From Candidatus Thorarchaeota archaeon (GTDB lineage Archaea; Asgardarchaeota; Thorarchaeia; Thorarchaeales; Thorarchaeaceae), in contig DAOWNS010000087.1 in the NCBI GenBank assembly GCA_030642465.1, forward strand, positions 1-7,401: a stretch of 7,401 nt of DNA. The letters run 5' to 3'. Every line of letters begins with the position of its first letter. Within the stretch, counting starts at the first letter, position 1. A program made the position numbers and the translations under genes. The notes under the pieces were generated by a model, which searched no databases, was not told where the DNA came from, and saw only the letters and a list, made by a program, of their open reading frames with translations. Shown in pieces: positions 5,671-7,401 of this stretch.

Positions 5671-7401
5671 ATGCCGAACCCGAAATACACTGCAGGAATC
5701 GCGCTAGTCACTTTGGCCATGGTGTTGCTATGTATTCCAGCAACTACCCCAAATTGGATTCAGCAAACCAATGCTAACCTCTCTTCAGTTCATCTGCTAT
5801 CGCAAGAAAATCCACTTCAGATTTATCACGGCGGCGATGTGGAAACGGTTCGCGTGGTAGAATATGACAATCTAGCGCTTGCTCTGGCTGCGATTGATGG
5901 CGGCGAGGCCGATATCTTTGGCCACGTGATTGATCCAGAAGACTATGCAGCAATCGATAGTTACAGCAACATACAGAAACAATGGGCATACGATACCAAC
6001 ACCTACATGCTCGTATTGAATGCTGAACTATACCCATTGGACAACTCCCACCTTAGAAGAGCCATAGCATTCGCCGTTGACAAGAATGAAATCGCCACCT
6101 CAGCAATGGGGGGCATCGTTGACGCCATAGATTTCGCCCTCCCCCTAAACAACGAATTCTCAATTGAACTGGCAGAAGGCGGTGCATTCTATGCATCGGA
6201 CAATGTGAGCGCCACGGCTGAGCTTGCACTCGCAGGAATGCTCGATGTTGATGAGGACGGGATGGTTGAAGCTCCAAACGGAAATGAAATGCAGCTTATT
6301 GTCTGGTATCCTCTGGATGTTCCAGGGCTTAATGAAACGGCGTTGATTATTACTGACAACCTATTGGCTAGTGGTATCAATAGCACTCTTGTCGGGATGA
6401 ACTACACAGATCTGCAATACGAGATAGAGAATCACAACCAAACGTTCTCTTTGGCATTGTACCATCAAGATCTGCCGCACTACGATCTGGATTGGGCAGC
6501 AACAACCTTCTACAGTGACAATCTAGCAATACCAGGGGAGAATCCAGCCAACATAGAGGATGCCGCTTTGGACCAAATTGCAGCTTACTATCTTGATAAC
6601 ATTTACATCGATGAGGCACCAGTGATAGGTCTCAACGCGCTGAGAATTGTCAGAGACCTTTGTCCGGTCATCCCGCTTTTCGCAGAGAGGTGGCTCGCAG
6701 TCTACACTGATAGCAATTACCAAGGCTGGGTCGATGAGAGGAATGGCGGAGCTTACAGCGTTTGGAATCCCGTAACCCTCACACCTAACAGCGCCGAGGT
6801 GGACGAGCTAATCGTCGCTGTTCTTCCGGAGTTCTTTAGTGGCTATTTCACATCACTTAACCCGTTCCTGTCAGGTCAGCCTGTAGATAGCGATTGGCTC
6901 TTCAGAAGCCAGTTTAATCCGTACATGCTTATCTACGACTCACCAATCGCCACAACCCCAAGCGGAAATGCCGTGCCAAGAGCTTCTACTTCTTGGACAA
7001 TGTACTACAGAGGTGTAGTGACAGACCTTCGCAGCAATCAAACTCGTGCAAGGTTCTATTGTGACCCCAATGCAAATTGGACTGACGGCACGCAATTAGA
7101 TGCTCAGGATTACAGGTTCACTTTCGAGTATTACTCCAACAACTCCCTCACCAACTTCACAGGCACAGTGGAGGAAACCAGAGTTACAGGCGATTTCATT
7201 ATTGGAGTCACGATGAATAGTCGACTCATGTTTAGTTACAGAGAGCTTGGATCGTTACCGATTCTACCGCAGCATATATGGTACGACAAGGATCCTCGCG
7301 CATGGAACCCCAGCGTTGAGGAATGCATCGGCTCAGGACCATTTGTGGTTTCATCATTCGTGCAGGGTTCAAGTCCGGAACTTGTTCTGACCAAGAATCC
7401 C
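5671..7401 (+). CDS. Secreted SBP_bac_5-type solute-binding protein with permuted or tandem halves (partial, 3' end off the right edge)
   Basis: The frame is open for 577 codons to the right edge. Residues 7-24 form a signal peptide core, so the protein acts outside the membrane, delivering peptide-like or oligosaccharide-like ligands to an ABC importer. The first unit (about 45-370) has only second-half SBP motifs: LALAAIDGGEADI (70-82), NSHLRRAIAFAVDKNEI (125-141), the DVDEDG loop (192-197) and VIPLFAERWLAVYTD (333-347). First-half motifs follow at 377-577: LNPFLSG (396-402), NWTDGTQLDAQDYRFTFEYY (469-488), LPILPQHIW (529-537) and GSGPF (554-558), ending at LTKNP. A normal family member has these in the opposite order. 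About ten N-x-S/T sequons fit an exported archaeal protein. No lipobox cysteine is seen, so a C-terminal anchor beyond the window is likely. An in-frame TAG directly before the ATG fixes the start, and GGAG lies 10 nt upstream. Confidence 0.9.
   Translation, partial: MPNPKYTAGIALVTLAMVLLCIPATTPNWIQQTNANLSSVHLLSQENPLQIYHGGDVETVRVVEYDNLALALAAIDGGEADIFGHVIDPEDYAAIDSYSNIQKQWAYDTNTYMLVLNAELYPLDNSHLRRAIAFAVDKNEIATSAMGGIVDAIDFALPLNNEFSIELAEGGAFYASDNVSATAELALAGMLDVDEDGMVEAPNGNEMQLIVWYPLDVPGLNETALIITDNLLASGINSTLVGMNYTDLQYEIENHNQTFSLALYHQDLPHYDLDWAATTFYSDNLAIPGENPANIEDAALDQIAAYYLDNIYIDEAPVIGLNALRIVRDLCPVIPLFAERWLAVYTDSNYQGWVDERNGGAYSVWNPVTLTPNSAEVDELIVAVLPEFFSGYFTSLNPFLSGQPVDSDWLFRSQFNPYMLIYDSPIATTPSGNAVPRASTSWTMYYRGVVTDLRSNQTRARFYCDPNANWTDGTQLDAQDYRFTFEYYSNNSLTNFTGTVEETRVTGDFIIGVTMNSRLMFSYRELGSLPILPQHIWYDKDPRAWNPSVEECIGSGPFVVSSFVQGSSPELVLTKNP

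Overview
The window looks archaeal and comes from a chromosomal region with no sign of mobile DNA. AT-rich TATA-like boxes lie about 35-40 nt upstream of three start codons, implying very short leaders. Several genes have only weak Shine-Dalgarno sequences. Two predicted exported proteins carry many N-x-S/T sequons, and the large secreted protein is an archaeal-style peptide/oligosaccharide-type solute-binding protein. Gene content and moderate base composition would fit an Asgard lineage such as Thorarchaeota, or another mesophilic archaeon. That placement is an impression, not a demonstrated assignment.

Left part (1-1480, minus strand). A 194-residue protein with two membrane anchors and an external domain (896-1480) stands alone. 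Downstream of it, with its own promoter, is a two-gene unit: a small winged-helix regulator (458-802), then a multi-spanning membrane protein that runs off the left edge (1-452). The membrane protein remotely resembles the carotenoid-biosynthesis (DUF422/CruF-like) family. Its ribosome binding site overlaps the regulator's stop codon, so the two are probably translated together.

Middle part (1481-5351). A 200-nt divergent promoter region separates the minus-strand genes from plus-strand genes. These are a three-helix membrane protein (1681-2073), a metallo-beta-lactamase-fold hydrolase with a C-terminal winged-helix-like domain (2151-3083), and a full-length DUF255/YyaL/SPATA20-type thioredoxin-domain protein (3261-5351). 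A perfect 16-bp palindrome lies between the likely TATA box and start codon of the last gene and is a good operator candidate.

Right part (5352-7401). A 319-nt non-coding stretch with a strong TATA box leads to a secreted ABC-transporter-type solute-binding protein cut by the right edge. This is the most unusual item. After the signal peptide it begins with the second half of an SBP_bac_5 fold (lobe II and C-terminal motifs) and only afterwards shows the first-half motifs. It is therefore either a circular permutation or a tandem fusion whose first copy has lost its N-terminal half.

No RNA genes, CRISPR arrays, insertion sequences or integration sites were recognised.
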